Program-made: the position numbers and the translations under genes
DNA from: Mya arenaria
Lineage: Eukaryota > Mollusca > Bivalvia > Myida > Myidae
Direction of reading: 5' to 3'
DNA: 64,000 nt
Assembly: GCF_026914265.1 (NCBI RefSeq)
Contig: NC_069135.1
Span: forward strand, 6,341,001-6,405,000
In this document: positions 27,217 through 44,400 of the stretch, one piece after another
Layout: every line of letters begins with the position of its first letter
Numbering within the stretch: position 1 is the stretch's first letter
The notes under the pieces: generated by a model
What the model was told of the DNA's origin: nothing
Seen by the model: only the letters and a program-made list of their open reading frames with translations
The model's database searches: none

Positions 27217-27503
27217 GCTCTTATTTGACGAAGAACATAATCATTACTAGCGAAAAGAAACAGTTGCTTAAACATTTCGGACACTGGGAGAGATTGAATA
27301 CGGTTAAACAAACTTTAAAATCCAATGTATAAAACGGTATCACTTTGGAATGGGTAAACCTTATGTTAAAAGTACTTAATTGGTATATTATGCATTCAAA
27401 AACTATGCCAGGTAGTAAGACAGTTATAACACAATTGTTCAATATCAATTTTAATATTTCAAAGCAAATCATTTATATGTAAATGTAAAAAAATTAAACA
27501 TAC

Positions 27504-27578
27504 CTCCCTATAGGAGGCACCCGCCAAAATCAATCCAACTGCTACCCTCCTTTGTTGTAGTGACATATCCCGAGCCAT
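27504..27578 (-). pseudogene. Tc1-like helix-turn-helix exon fragment
   Basis: A 25-codon frame with its own ATG reads MARDMSLQQRRVAVGLILAG then ASYRE. It stops at a splice-donor-like GAG|GTATG. The pattern (R-D-x-S-x-x-Q-R, then G-x-x-L-A-G-A-S-Y-R-E) resembles the first DNA-binding helix-turn-helix of Tc1/mariner-type transposases. No continuation is seen within several hundred bases downstream, so it is either a relic of a DNA transposon or a stray exon. Confidence 0.35.
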
Positions 27579-29487
27579 TTTGTGTTTTTCATTTGGGCAC
27601 ATGGGTTAACAGTATATTCATCCATATGCAATTCTATTTCGAGGCAATTTCCTTGTGCATTTGGGTTTGGCTATTTAAAGCACTGATGCAATTAATTGAC
27701 AAAATAATTAAATAATACCTAAATATCGTATTATATTGGTATCTCTATACTTATTCTGTGTTCCAAATTTGGTTGAATAAAATTAAGAAAAATTAAAACT
27801 AATGCAGATTTAGTAGTGTCACACTTATCAGTTTCGTTGAGTGTATTTCATTCAGTAAATAGGAACCAATGTTATTTGGTCACGTATTCATGCCCGGTTA
27901 AATTTATTTAATTTTCACATTAACAGTTACTATTTGGAACATAAATGCTTTAATAAGAGTTCATGATAAACGTTTATAAAATGTTTGTACGGGAACACAA
28001 ATGTATAATAAATTTTCATGTAGAACTATTTCTCCACAAGCCAGCATAGTAAAAAACTGCTCGTAAGGGGCCCATCTTGTGAAGCAAAAAGGTAAAACAA
28101 AAACTGTACTTTTAGAAAAATAATAAAAATAAACTTTAAGAAACAGAAAATGTTTTGATTTCAGTGTAACAATTTTTTTATTTCTCTCTTGATCACAGAA
28201 AAAATGACACTCGTGACATAAAATCTTGCACTGAAATCACCAAATATCCTCTAAGATTGTGAGTAGTTTCAAACAACTTGTAGTTCTGAAGTTGACTTTT
28301 GAGACAAAGATATCTTTGAATGAACGAATAATATTCTACTGTTGTATGTTTGTTTACATCTTTACTTAGCATTGATAGTTGTTATTGCTGGAAGCCTGGT
28401 AATGGACTTCCTTGTTTGGAATTAGGGCATTAAGTTTGATTTTTTTTCAAAGAAGACAAGTCAATCTATTGTCGTAAAGCTGGTGTCTATGTCGTTGTCG
28501 TCATCATGCAAATTGCCAAAAAATGTACCTTTTCTATACAAATAATTAACCATTTAAGATATTCAAACAAAACCTTGTATGCATTCCTTATTCTTCGCAT
28601 TTTAAAGCTTCCCAGTAACAAGACTAAAGCAACGCAAGCAAATGCAAAATCCTCACCCATTTTTTCAGCCAATCAAAGGGGCATAAGTCAACAATGATAC
28701 AATCAAGAGACACAGATTTTGCTGAGTATGTGCATATTGTCTCTTGCAACATGTGTACAAAGCACTATGTGAATCTTATAAGGTTTTAAGTTTCCAAAGT
28801 TTTTTCTACACCAACAACATCAAGGCTAAAAAACCCAGACGTATCCACATCAATGAACGAACATTTTGTATCACTTGTAAATATTGAAGCATGCATCTCA
28901 TCCATTCAGACAAACTGCAGGGAAAAAGTTGATACTATTTTTTGTATTTTATTTTACATGATTATGTTTTTAAAGTGATATTTAACATGTGTAATTCATT
29001 TTAAAATATCTAATAACAAGAAATTTTGTAAAACTCCTATCAGTTAAGCTCATCTGTTTTTATTCTTTCTAACAAAACAAATCTGATTATTCTATTTTTA
29101 ACCAATGGCAATCTCTTATTTCTTTCCAATAAATGGATAAAAAATCTGAGAATTTACTACACTGTCTTCAACCTAAATGTCACTGTCTCTTTGAATCACT
29201 TAGTTTTCATTCATAATCCTGCATACCCTTTGTTATTCTTCTAAGAAGATGCATTTTCCCCACTCCTTGAACTATGTGTCAGAATCGGTGCTGGTCCATT
29301 GTTGCAGCATGAAGCATATTTTAAAGTCCAGCTCAGACACAGCAATGAAGCCCTCCTTTCCAGGAAGCATTCAACATCCAGACCGTCCTACACAATGCAT
29401 TTTAAAGTACAGGACACCATCAGAATTCTAGAAATCCATGTTACAGCTGTTTAGCAGAAAAATCCTGTTCCTGGAGTTCTCTTCCTT
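27579..29487. other. Intergenic region and ACTR8 3' UTR
   Basis: AT-rich DNA between the convergent CCDC146 and ACTR8. The part just below 29488 should be the ACTR8 3' UTR. No gene or clear repeat element was recognised, and the short frames here lack coding character. Confidence 0.45.
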
Positions 29488-32400
29488 TCACCAGACGAAA
29501 GGAGCCCGCTCCCTTAACATGCGGACGTCAAAGGTATTCCACTCCTTCTGTTTGATGTACAACTCCTGGGTGGTGTCCAGACAAGCCAGTAGAGCTGCTC
29601 CCTTCCAACTAACAATCTCTGGATCCAAATCCTGTAAGAAATTGGAAGAGGTTTAAAAAACCCAATATTTCATGCTCCCTTTCAGCTGAAAACCTCTTGC
29701 TCCATATATATCCCATAAGAAATTGAAAGTGTTTAAAAAAAACAATATCGATCTTATGTTTTCTTTCAACCTCTAAAAAAAAATCTGTGTGAAATATGAT
29801 TGTAAAGATTAAATCATTAAGTTAGGAAGTACCATTACAGCAGTAACATTTCAAAATATTTTAGTTATTGGCATATTTGTTTTTCTTTTAAGTGGCACGC
29901 TTATTCAAAATCAATACATACACATGTATAACAAACATAAATTTTGACTGATTAACCTTGAACTTCTCACTAAATAATGCATTGATGGAAAATATTTATT
30001 ACTGATAACAAGTTTGTAACCCTGTATTTAATAACAGAAAACGCCAAAAATAATAAATGATTGGTGAATGCTAAAATATTTACTGTGGCCTATTATCGTC
30101 TAATGAGGAAGATATACCATGTTTTCTGCACCTTTCTTTCAAATTAAACTAGGTACCCTTCATAAAAACCTTTGTTGTCGACATTTATTCATCCTTTTTG
30201 TATATCAAAACAGTTGTATTAATTGTGGTAAATTTTATTTGGGAGTAAGAGTGCATCTTTAAATATGACTACATGTATCCATAAACTTCCATTTTTGCAA
30301 TTTTAATTAATTTTATTTTATTTTAGCTCCAGGTGACATAAGCTGATAGCTTATAGCATCACTCTCAAGTCAGTTACCTCTGAAAAACAAGTACTGTTAA
30401 AGTTTTTGATAGGCCATAAGAAAATGCACCCAAGAGGGCTTGAACCAACAACCTTTTGGGTGTGAGGGGGACAACACAACCACTAGACCACTCCATCCCC
30501 CTTAATGCGATAATGTGAGCTTCATTAATTTTTCATTTATATAAAGCTTAGTTTTAAATTAATAATTAACGGCTGATCTTCTTTTGGTTCAAAATTAATG
30601 AAGCTTTATTTCCATTTGTTTAGCAGTCATGAATATTAATATCAGAATGGTTCAGCATCATGCAAATTAAAATACCAAATATACTCATATCGCTACACTC
30701 ACCTTAGGTCTTGTGATGACATCCATGGTATCCAGAAGAGGCCGTATGTGTGATGGCATATATTTCCAGATACAGTACTGTAGCCAGGGCTGAGCACTCT
30801 CAAAGTTCAGGCCCCCTCCCACAACAACGATACAGCTGTACATCTTCTTCTTCATCTCATCTGAACCTTAAAAGTGTGAGGAAAAATATGAAATACATGA
30901 CTGTATGCAGAAACAATAGATTTAAACATTGTTTTTCTTAACCATTGAGCACCTGGCTCATGAACCTTTTATCTTCAGATCCCGGATTACCGAACTTTGA
31001 CAGTTGACAAGCGGGCTACCATTTAAAAACATTTGTAGCTTGATGATGTATTTTCAGACACTGAGTGTTAAAACGATTCAAACATCTTTGAATGAATACA
31101 TTTTTGGAACATGTTTGATTAAAATATAGAACATTCAAAACATACCATGTATGAGATTTTAATTTAGGTATCAGAAATGCAAAAAAATATTTTATTTTGA
31201 CACTCGTACATGAACCTAGTAGGTTAGGTATAACTATAATGAAAGTCCCAAAAGTCAATTTCCAAAACAACATATGCATCAAAACAAATTTTTGAACCGC
31301 CATTATAAGTAACAACAGTTTCACATTAAAAACACAAAAAAGACTTCATGAAGTTCATGTACCACATTTCTCTATGCTGTACAATACAGCTTGGTCAATG
31401 CCCATGAGAGGCGGGGCCACAGTCAGCTCCTCCTCCTCTGCCTCCTCCTCCAGCTCTGCCCCCCGACCACGCCCCTTAACACCTTCCGTTGTCGCCATGG
31501 TATCCGGCATGTCATTGGAGTCATCGTCATTCAGGATGTTAAGGGTAGATTCATCCATGGTCAGGTCTGGGCCTTCTCTAGTATTGTCTGCATTGTCTTT
31601 CTTCTTTGACATCTTGGTACCCTTTTTAGAGAGATAGACACTAAATAGACACTAATGGTGAAATTTGAAACAACCAAGTGAATCAGATTAACAGATATCT
31701 ATCATATAGAAATTGTCTAAATGCCAGGATACACTAACATACCCCTACATGCACTCACTGAGTAAACTTATTGATCCTAGATGGCAGATTTACATAACAA
31801 AGTATGTCCTTACAGGTTCCTGTCTGGTCTGGACCTGTTTCAGGTAGAAGTCATCATGGGGATCTGCTGGGTCTCCCTCATTATGTTTCTGAATATGGGT
31901 CAGGTTCTCACCTATAAGGCGTGGACATATTCTATATATTATGACTGTCTAAATACAAAGTGACATCAAAAACATGATGAACAAACTAGAGCATTTGCAC
32001 AACAAGAAGAAAAGCAACAAAATTTAGACAAGAAAAAAATGCTAACTTTTTTAGATATGTTTTGTTGAATAAAAGTTGTAAACTTCACAAGGATTGTCAC
32101 TTTATAACACAAAAATTAAACTAGGCTCGACCTTCTCATTATTTGGTACTGGTTGAGAAGCAGTTTCCGACGGAAAGCAGTTTCCAACAAATCGCTTTTT
32201 CGCGTACCTTCCTTAGATCTTCATAAAGAATGTACTGCAATTCAGCTATATGGTAACTAGGCAATCAAAAGTTGAAATTCTTACCGAGACACGTAAGAAA
32301 CTTTTATTATTATTTAATGTTTAATGTTTATTTTTCATTTTGTACACAAACTTGCACGTGGGGGATCTGCACCCGCAGCGTATTGCGCATGCGTGTGAAC

Positions 32401-35400
32401 CTAATTTGCATATCTATGAATAGCTACACGGTTTTCCTTAATTGACTTATACAAACGACGATCATTGTGTACATATTTGTGAACACTGGTGTCATGCTTG
32501 TTTCACATCCACATTCACTTAAATGTATACAAACACAAGTTTCCATCAGAAATGAATAAAAAAATCATTGATATTCAGTCTCTGCCTGATTTCGAGTATG
32601 AATTGAATGTCGTAAATTTTAAGGTTTAAATTTTTTGTAAATGCTGAAAAATTAAATAACATTGCTCTTATTACAGTCTTATATTTAGTTTATTAAATAA
32701 ACGGATAATAAAAACACACAACAGGCACCTCAAATATGCCCCGCATTCAAATTGTCGGAAATTGCTTCTCATCACAAGCTAATCAGAACAACGTAAGTAC
32801 CCACTTTGCGCCTCTATTAGATACACTACATGTGACGTCACACATGTTAGAAATATATCGACAATAGCAACTTGAGCTGTAGTTATATAAAATGTGAACA
32901 CTTTCAGTAGATATTTAAATATGTATAAATAATTCAATAAAAACGTTTAAAAACTGTCGGAAACTGCTTGTCAACCAGTACATATTTTGTTCTTTGATAG
33001 ATAAAACATTTACCATCAACATGTGGGAGTATTCAATGTTATGATTTAAATAAATAGGTCTTTGATAGTGAATAGATTGGTTAAAAACGATAAAATGTTA
33101 TTATTTTCTTCCTGTGTATTTTAACAAATACCATTTACTGAAAAGTGAGCCGAAATGGCGGAGTTTGTCAATGAGCTTAAATGGTAACTTGGTTGAAAAG
33201 AACCAGATTCTTGATAGCAGGCATTGAACAATAAATCTGGACAAAATCAGCAAGTCAACACTGACAGCCCTGCATTACCCTGGAGTCCGTACATGTCTGG
33301 GAAGTATAAACTGAGGGGTGCCAGGACCAGCTCATCTCCTATCTGTATCAGGTACTTGGTGATGTTCTCCCCTGGACGCTTCAACTGTATAGACTCTTCC
33401 AGGTAGCCGTATCTGTTCTGCAAATAGACAGGGACAAAAAGTAAGTTTAAAAACTTTATCATACATTCTGTGCTAAATTAAAATAGTGAAACTGGAGTAC
33501 CATAAACAAATGGGAACACTATTTTTCTCTAACAGTTTGTTAAGGGGCTTACTCAACAATGATTAAAGTCAGAGTTATGTGACCTGGTACACATATCCAT
33601 ATCATTGTTACTGGTAATGTCATGTTTTTGGAGTCATATGACTATAAGTAGGTAATCATTTCATTGCTAAGGTGGAAGCTTTTGTATGCAAAACTTTGAT
33701 TCATCAAAGTTGAAGGCAATCAACACAGAAATTTATAGAATAATTGGTTTACATGATCAAAACAGCATAATCTATCCTTCAGGTTGTGACACATGAGGGG
33801 GCCATATTCAATAGGAAACTTAGATTGAACTTAAGTTTAAGATTAGAAACTTTAAGTTGACAAATTGGCTGAATGGAATCACTGAGGCATATCTAAGGAT
33901 AAGGATAAGATCAATATTGAATACTGGCCCAGGTGTACGCTGGGGTTGAAATATAGATTGTAATAGAAATATTTTCCACATACATGATCAAAATGGCAAA
34001 GTCTCTCCTTGAGATCCTGACACATGAGAATATCTGGGTAGAAGGCCATGTTCAGGCTAGGGTTGAAGCCTAGAGTGGCTAATAAATCCTTGAACATGCG
34101 TGTAATGTCACTCCCACCAACCTCCATTGTCAGTCTGAAAGAATAAACGAAATTTATGATAACCACAAGGAACACATTGCTCATGTAAAGAAAGAGTAAT
34201 TAAACTTGTACTTTTGGACCTTTTAAGCCAAGTCCTTATATCACAACTTGGCTTAAACTTCACAGGCAGGCAATCATTTTACCATTGCACAATTCATCTC
34301 TTTTGTCCTGGAGTTATTTGTATGGTTATTAATGGACACAACACAAGAGTTATATCCCTTGCTCTGCATTCATGCAAGATATAACGAAGAATGAACATAA
34401 ACTCGACACTTGAAACTTAAACAGCAGGACATACACAAAAAGACCTTGAACTGTGCTAGCTGTAACATGCGCTCCTCAATATGGTGAACATTTGGGGTTA
34501 GTTTTACCAAAATCCTTCAAGCAGTTCAAGAGATATATAATGGACAGCATTTGTGACGGACAGACAGACGGACATCTAGACCAAAAACAATATGTCTACC
34601 CATTTATGAGGGGAAACATAATTTATGAATGAAAATCTTTCATGATGTTAATAATTATGGCAAACATAACATTGTTATATCGTTGCATTTATGCTGCAAG
34701 AATTACAGAATAAAATCAGCTCGCAAATCAAAGCAGCATGATGATTAACTGTCTGACCTTGTATTTCTGTGTGATATGCCATCCTCGATACAAGAGATGC
34801 TAGTTTTCTGGTCCCCAACATCGACGAGACAGCCACTGGGTACGCCTGCACCAAACAATGCACACACTGACTCCTGAATAGAAAAAGTATATATGCTAAA
34901 GTGAGCGGACAAAGAGTGGTTGAAACCAGGAGTGTATGAACTATGACCAACATGTATGTAAGTGAAAATATGTCAATTGCATAACATCCTTTTTTGAAAA
35001 TTAACCACATTTTCAATATTTAATGGATAAACAGTAATATTTTCTTGAAGGGAGTATGAAATTCTAACATCTATAATTATTTAATTATTGTTTTATACAA
35101 AATAATATTGAATAATTTTACTCGTACAATAATGAAAATTTAAAATAAGTGTTTTATGATACACCGTATCCCAATCTTTAACTGCCATTTTAAATTGGTT
35201 TAACACCATCAAGTTGATGTGAGTTATATCCCTTTCTTCAAACGTTAAGAAACCATTTATTATTATTATCTGAAAAGCCAAATTGGGCATGAAATCAACT
35301 TAAGAAAAAAATGTCAAAAGCTTGTTACTGCTTGTAAGACAGGCATTTTTTAGATCAAAATCACAGGAAAAAAACTGCATGTTATAACTTGTCATTTACG

Positions 35401-38400
35401 GTTCCTGATGTACTATTACACTACCATCACATACCTGATGTACTACTACACTACCATCACATGTCTGATGTACTACTACACTACCATCACATACCTGATG
35501 TACTACTACACTACCAACACATACCTGATGCACCACTACACTACCATCACATACCTGATGTACTACTACACTACCATCACATACCTGATGTACTACTACA
35601 CTACCAACACATACCTGATGTACCACTACACTACCAACACATACCTGATGTACTACTACACTATCAACACATACCTGATGTACTACTACACTACCATCAC
35701 ATACCTGATGTACCACTACACTATCAACACATACCTGATGTACCACTACACTACCATCACATACCTGATGCACTACTACACTACCAACACATACCTGATG
35801 TACTACTACACTACCAACACATACCTGATGTACCACTACACTACCAACACATACCTGATGTACCACTACACTACCAACACATACCTGATGTACTACTACA
35901 CTACAAACACATACCTGATGTACTACTACACTACCAACACATACCTGATGTACCACTACACTACCAACACATACCTGATGTACCACTACACTACCATCAC
36001 ATACCTGATGTACCACTACACTACCAACACATACCTGATGTACCACTACACTACCAACACATACCTGATGTACCACTACACTACCATCACATACCTGATG
36101 TACCACTACACTACCAACACATACCTGATGTACTACTACACTATCAACACATAACTGATGTACCACTACACTACCATCACATACTTGATGTACTACTACA
36201 CTACCAACACATACCTGATGTACCACTACACTACCATCACATACCTGATATACCACTACACTACCAACACATACCTGATGTACTACTACACTATCAACAC
36301 ATACCTGATGTACTACTACACTATCAACACATACCTGATGTACTACTACACTATCAACACATACCTGATGTACTACTACACTACCATCACATAACTGATG
36401 AACTGCTACACTACCAACACATACCTTATGCACTACTAACCTACCATCACATACCTGATGTACTACTACACTACCATCACATACCTGATGTACTACTACA
36501 CTACCATCACATACCTGATGTACTACTACACTACCAACACATACCTGATGTACTACTACACTACCATCACATACCTGATGTACTACTACACTACCAACAC
36601 ATACCTGATGTACTACTACACTACCAACACATACCTGATGTACTACTACACTATCAACACATACCTGATGTACTACTACACTACCAACACATACCTGATG
36701 TACTACTACACTATCAACACATACCTGATGTACTACTACACTACCATCACATACCTGATGTACTACTACACTACCAACACATACCTGATGTACTACTACA
36801 CTACCAACACATACCTGATGTACCACTACACTACCATCACATACCTGATGTACTACTACACTACCAACACATACCTGATGTACTACTGCACTACCATCAC
36901 ATACCTGATGTACCACTACACTACCATCACATACCTGATGTACTACTACACTACCAACACATACCTGATGTACTACTACACTACCAACACATACCTGATG
37001 TACCACTACACTACCATCACATACCTGATGTACTACTACACTACCAACACATAACTGATGCACTACTACACTACCATCACATACCTGATGTACCACTACA
37101 CTACCATCACATACCTGATGTACTACTGCACCTCCATCACATACCTGATGTACCACTACACTACCAACACATACCTGATGTACTACTACACTACCATCAC
37201 ATACCTGATGTACTACTGCACCTCCATCACATACCTGATGTACTACTACACTACCATCACATACCTGATGTACTACTACACTACCATCACATACCTGATG
37301 TACCACTACACTACCATCACATACCTGATGTACTACTACACTACCATCACATACCTGATGTACTACTACACTATCAACACATACCTGATGTACTACTACA
37401 CTACCATCACATACCTGATGTACTACTACACTATCAACACATACCTGATGTACTACTACACTATCATCACATACCTGATGTACTACTACACTACCATCAC
37501 ATACCTGATGTACTACTACACTATCAACACATACCTGATGTACCACTACACTACCATCACATACCTGATGTACCACTACACTACCATCACATACCTGATG
37601 TACTACTACACTATCAACACATACCTGATGTACTACTACACTACCATCACATACCTGATGTACTACTACACTACCAACACATACCTGATGTACTACTACA
37701 CTATCAACACATACCTGATGTACTACTACACTATCAACACATACCTGATGTACTACTACACTACCATCACATACCTGATGTACTACTACACTACCATCAC
37801 ATACCTGATGTACTACTACACTACCATCACATACCTGATGCACTACTACACTACCATCACATACCTGATGTACTACTACACTACCATCACATACCTGATG
37901 TACTACTACACTACCAACACATACCTGATGCACTACTACACTATCAACACATACCTGATGCACTACTACACTATCAACACATACCTGATGTACTACTACA
38001 CTCCCATCACATACCTGATGTACTACTACACTACCAACACATAACTGATGCACTACTACACTACCAACACATACCTGATGTACTACTACACTACCATCAC
38101 ATACCTGATGCACTACTACACTACCATCACATACCTGATGTACTACTACACTACCATCACATACCTGATGTACTACTACACTATCAACACATACCTGATG
38201 CACTACTACACTATCAACACATACCTGATGCACTACTACACTATCAACACATACCTGATGTACCACTACACTACCAACACATAACTGATGTACCACTACA
38301 CTACCATCACATACCTGATGCACTACTACACTACCATCACATACCTGATGCACTACTACACTACCATCACATACCTGATGTACTACTACATTACCATCAC

Positions 38401-41400
38401 ATACCTGATTCACCACTTCACTACCATCACATACCTGATGTACCACTTCACTACCATCACATACCTGATGTACTACTACACTACCATCACATACCTGATG
38501 TACTACTACACTATCAACACATACCTGATGTACTACTACACTATCAACACATACCTGATGTACTACTACACTATCAACACATACCTGATGTACTACTACA
38601 CTACCAACACATACCTGATGCACTACTACACTATCAACACATAACTGATGTACTACTACACTATCAACACATACCTGATGCACTACTACACTAACAACAC
38701 ATACCTGATGCACTACTACACTACCAACACATACCTGATGTACTACTACACTACCATCACATACCTGATGTACCACTACACTACCATCACATACCTGATG
38801 TACTACTACACTACCAACACATACCTGATGCACTACTACACTACCAACACATACCTGATGTACCACTACACTACCATCACATACCTGATGTACTACTACA
38901 CTACCATCACATACCTGATGTACCACTACACTACCAACACATACCTGATGTACTACTACACTATCAACACATACCTGATGTACCACTACACTACCAACAC
39001 ATACCTGATGTACTACTACACTACCAACACATACCTGATGTACTACTACACTATCAACACATACCTGATGCACTACTACACTACCAACACATACCTGATG
39101 CACTACTACACTACCATCACATACCTGATGCACTACTACACTATCAACACATACCTGATGTACTACTACACTACCATCACATACCTGATGTACTATTACA
39201 CTACCATCACATACCTGATGCACTACTACACTATCAACACATACCTGATGTACTACTACACTACCATCACATACCTGATGTACTACTACACTACCATCAC
39301 ATACCTGATGCACTACTACACTATCAACACATACCTGATGTACTACTACACTACCATCACATACCTGATGTACTACTACACTATCAACACATACCTGATG
39401 CACTACTACACTACCAACACATACCTGATGTACCACTACACTACCATCACATACCTGATGTACTACTACACTATCAACACATACCTGATGTACTACTACA
39501 CTATCAACACATACCTGATGTACTACTACACTATCAACACATACCTGATGTACTACTACACTATCAACACATACCTGATGTACTACTACACTATCAACAC
39601 ATACCTGATGTACTACTACACTATCAACACATACCTGATGTACTACTACACTATCAACACATACCTGATGTACTACTACACTACCAACACATACCTGATG
39701 TACTACTACACTACCAACACATACCTGATGTACTACTACACTACCATCACATACCTGATGTACTACTACACTACCAACACATAACTGATGCACTACTACA
39801 CTACCATCACATACCTGATGCACTACTACACTACCAACACATACCTGATGTACTACTACACTACCATCACATACCTGATGCACTACTACACTACCATCAC
39901 ATACCTGATGTACTACTACACTACCAACACATACCTGATGTACTACTACACTACCAACACATACCTGATGTACTACTACACTACCAACACATACCTGATG
40001 TACTACTACACTATCAACACATACCTGATGTACTACTACACTATCAACACATACCTGATGTACCACTACACTATCATCACATACCTGATGTACTACTACA
40101 CTATCAAAACATACCTGATGTACTACTACACTACCATCACATACCTGATGTACTACTACACTACCAACACATACCTGATGTACTACTACACTATCAACAC
40201 ATACCTGATGTACCACTACACTATCAACACATACCTGATGTACCACTACACTACCATCACATACCTGATGTACTACTACACTATCAACACATACCTGATG
40301 TACTACTACACTATCAACACATACCTGATGTACTACTACACTATCAACACATACCTGATGCACTACTACACTACCATCACATACCTGATGTACTACTACA
40401 CTATCAACACATACCTGATGTACTACTACACTACCATCACATACCTGATGTACTACTACACTATCAACACATACCTGATGTACTACTACACTATCAACAC
40501 ATACCTGATGTACTACTACACTATCAACACATACCTGATGCACTACTACACTACCATCACATACCTGATGTACTACTACATTACCATCACATACCTGATT
40601 CACCACTTCACTACCATCACATACCTGATGTACCACTTCACTACCATCACATACCTGATGTACTACTACACTACCATCACATACCTGATTTACTACTACA
40701 CTACCATCACATACCTGATGTACTACTACACTACCAACACATACCTGATGTACTACTACACTACCAACACATACCTGATGTACTACTACACTACCAACAC
40801 ATAACTGATGTACTACTACACTATCAACACATAACTGATGCACTACTACACTACCATCACATACCTGATGTACTACTACACTACCATCACATACCTGATG
40901 TACTACTACACTACCATCACATACCTGATGTACTACTACACTACCATCACATACCTGATGTACTACTACACTATCAACACATACCTGATGCACTACTACA
41001 CTATCAACACATACCTGATGTACTACTACACTATCAACACATACCTGATGTACTACTACACTACCAACACATACCTGATGCACTACTACACTACCAACAC
41101 ATACCTGATGTACTACTACACTACCAACACATACCTGATGTACTACTACACTACCATCACATACCTGATGCACTACTACACTACCAACACATTCCTGATG
41201 CACTACTACACTACCAACACATACCTGATGTACCACTACACTACCATCACATACCTGATGTACCACTACACTACCAACACATACCTGATGTACCACTACA
41301 CTACCATCACATACCTGATGTACCACTACACTACCATCACATACCTGATGTACTACTACACTACCAACACATACCTGATGTACTACTACACTACCAACAC

Positions 41401-44400
41401 ATACCTGATGTACTACTACACTACCAACACATACCTGATGTACTACTACACTACCATCACATACCTGATGTACTACTACACTACCAACACATACCTGATG
41501 TACTACTACACTACCAACACATACCTGATGTACTACTACACTACCAACACATACCTGATGTACTACTACACTACCAACACATACCTGATGTACTACTACA
41601 CTACCAACACATACCTGATGTACTACTACACTACCAACACATACCTGATGTACTACTACACTACCAACACATACCTGATGTACTACTACACTACCAACAC
41701 ATACCTGATGTACTACTACACTACCAACACATACCTGATGTACTACTACACTACCAACACATACCTGATGAACTACTACACTACCAACACATACCTGATG
41801 TACTACTACACTACCATCACATACCTGATGCACTACTACACTACCAACACATACCTGATGTACCACTACACTACCATCACATACCTGATGTACCACTACA
41901 CTACCAACACATACCTGATGTACCACTACACTACCATCACATACCTGATGTACCACTACACTACCAACACATACCTGATGTACCACTACACTACCAACAC
42001 ATACCTGATGTACCACTACACTACCATCACATACCTGATGCACTACTACACTATCATCACATACCTGATGTACCACTACACTACCATCACATACCTGATG
42101 TACTACTACACTACCATCACATACCTGATGTACCACTACACTATCAACACATACCTGATGTACCACTACACTACCAACACATACCTGATGTACCACTACA
42201 CTACCAACACATACCTGATGTACTACTACACTACCAACACATACCTGATGTACTACTACACTACCAACACATACCTGATGTACTACTACACTACCAACAC
42301 ATACCTGATGTACTACTACACTACCAACACATACCTGATGTACCACTACACTACCAACACATACCTGATGTACCACTACACTACCAACACATACCTGATG
42401 TACCACTACACTACCATCACATACCTGATGTACCACTACACTACCAACACATACCTGATGTACTACTACACTACCATCACATACCTGATGTACTACTACA
42501 CTATCAACACATACCTGATGTACCACTACACTACCATCACATACCTGATGTACCACTACACTACCATCACATACCTGATGTACCACTACACTACCAACAC
42601 ATACCTGATGTACTACTACACTATCAACACATACCTGATGTACCACTACACTACCAACACATACCTGATGTACCACTACACTACCATCACATACCTGATG
42701 TACCACTACACTACCATCACATACCTGATGTACTACTACACTACCAACACATACCTGATGTACTACTACACTACCAACACATACCTGATGTACCACTACA
42801 CTACCAACACATACCTGATGTACCACTACACTACCATCACATACCTGATGTACCACTACACTACCATCACATACCTGATGTACCACTACACTACCAACAC
42901 ATACCTGATGTACCACTACACTACCATCACATACCTGATGTACCACTACACTACCATCAGCACATACCTGATGCACTACTACACTACCATCACATACCTG
43001 ATGCACTACTACACTACCATCACATACCTGATGTACTACTACACTACCATCACATACCTGATGTACTACTACACTACCATCACATACCTGATGTACTACT
43101 ACACTACCATCACATACCTGATGTACTACTACACTACCATCACATACCTGATGCACTACTACACTATCAACACATACCTGATGTACTACTACACTACCAT
43201 CACATACCTGATGTACTACTACACTACCATCACATACCTGATGTACTACTACACTACCAACACATACCTGATGTACTACTACACTACCAACACATACCTG
43301 ATGTACTACTACACTACCAACACATACCTAGTGTACTACTACACTACCAACACATACCTGATGTACTACTACACTATCAACACATACCTGATGTACCACT
43401 ACACTACCAACACATACCTGATGCACTACTACACCTCCATCACATACCTGATGTACCACTACACTACCAACACATACCTGATGTACTACTACACTACCAT
43501 CACATACTTGATGTACTACTACACTACCAACACATACCTGATGTACTACTACACTACCATCACATACCTGATGTACTACTACACTACCATCACATACCTG
43601 ATGTACTACTACACTACCATCACATACCTGATGTACTACTACACTACCAACACATACCTGATGTACTACTACACTACCATCACATACCTGATGCACTACT
43701 ACACTACCAACACATACCTGATGTACTACTACACTACCAACACATACCTGATGTACTACTACACTACCATCACATACCTGATGTACTACTACACTACCAA
43801 CACATACCTGATGTACTACTACACTACCAACACATACCTGATGTACTACTACACTACCAACACATAACTGATGCACTACTACACTACCATCACATACCTG
43901 ATGTACTACTACACTACCATCACATACCTGATGTACTACTACACTACCATCACATACCTGATGCACTACTACACTACCATCACATACCTGATGCACTACT
44001 ACACTACCAACACATACCTGATGCACTACTACACTACCAACACATACCTGATGCACTACTACACTACCAACACATACCTGATGTACTACTACACTACCAA
44101 CACATACCTGATGTACTACTACACTACCAACACATACCTGATGTACTACTACACTACCATCACATACCTGATGCACTACTACACTACCAACACATACCTG
44201 ATGCACTACTACACTACCAACACATACCTGATGTACTACTACACTACCATCACATACCTGATGTACTACTACACTACCAACACATACCTGATGCACTACT
44301 ACACTACCAACACATACCTGATGCACTACTACACTACCAACACATACCTGATGCACTACTACACTACCATCACATACCTGATGCACTACTACACTACCAT

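Noticed and set aside
30325-30503. A tRNA gene on the minus strand
   Set aside because: A and B boxes are present but the acceptor and anticodon stems do not form, and the sequence continues into a SINE-like tail.
31374-31637. Plus-strand serine-rich frame over ACTR8 exon 11
   Set aside because: It is the complement of the acidic GAG-rich insert of ACTR8 (ELEEEAEEEE).
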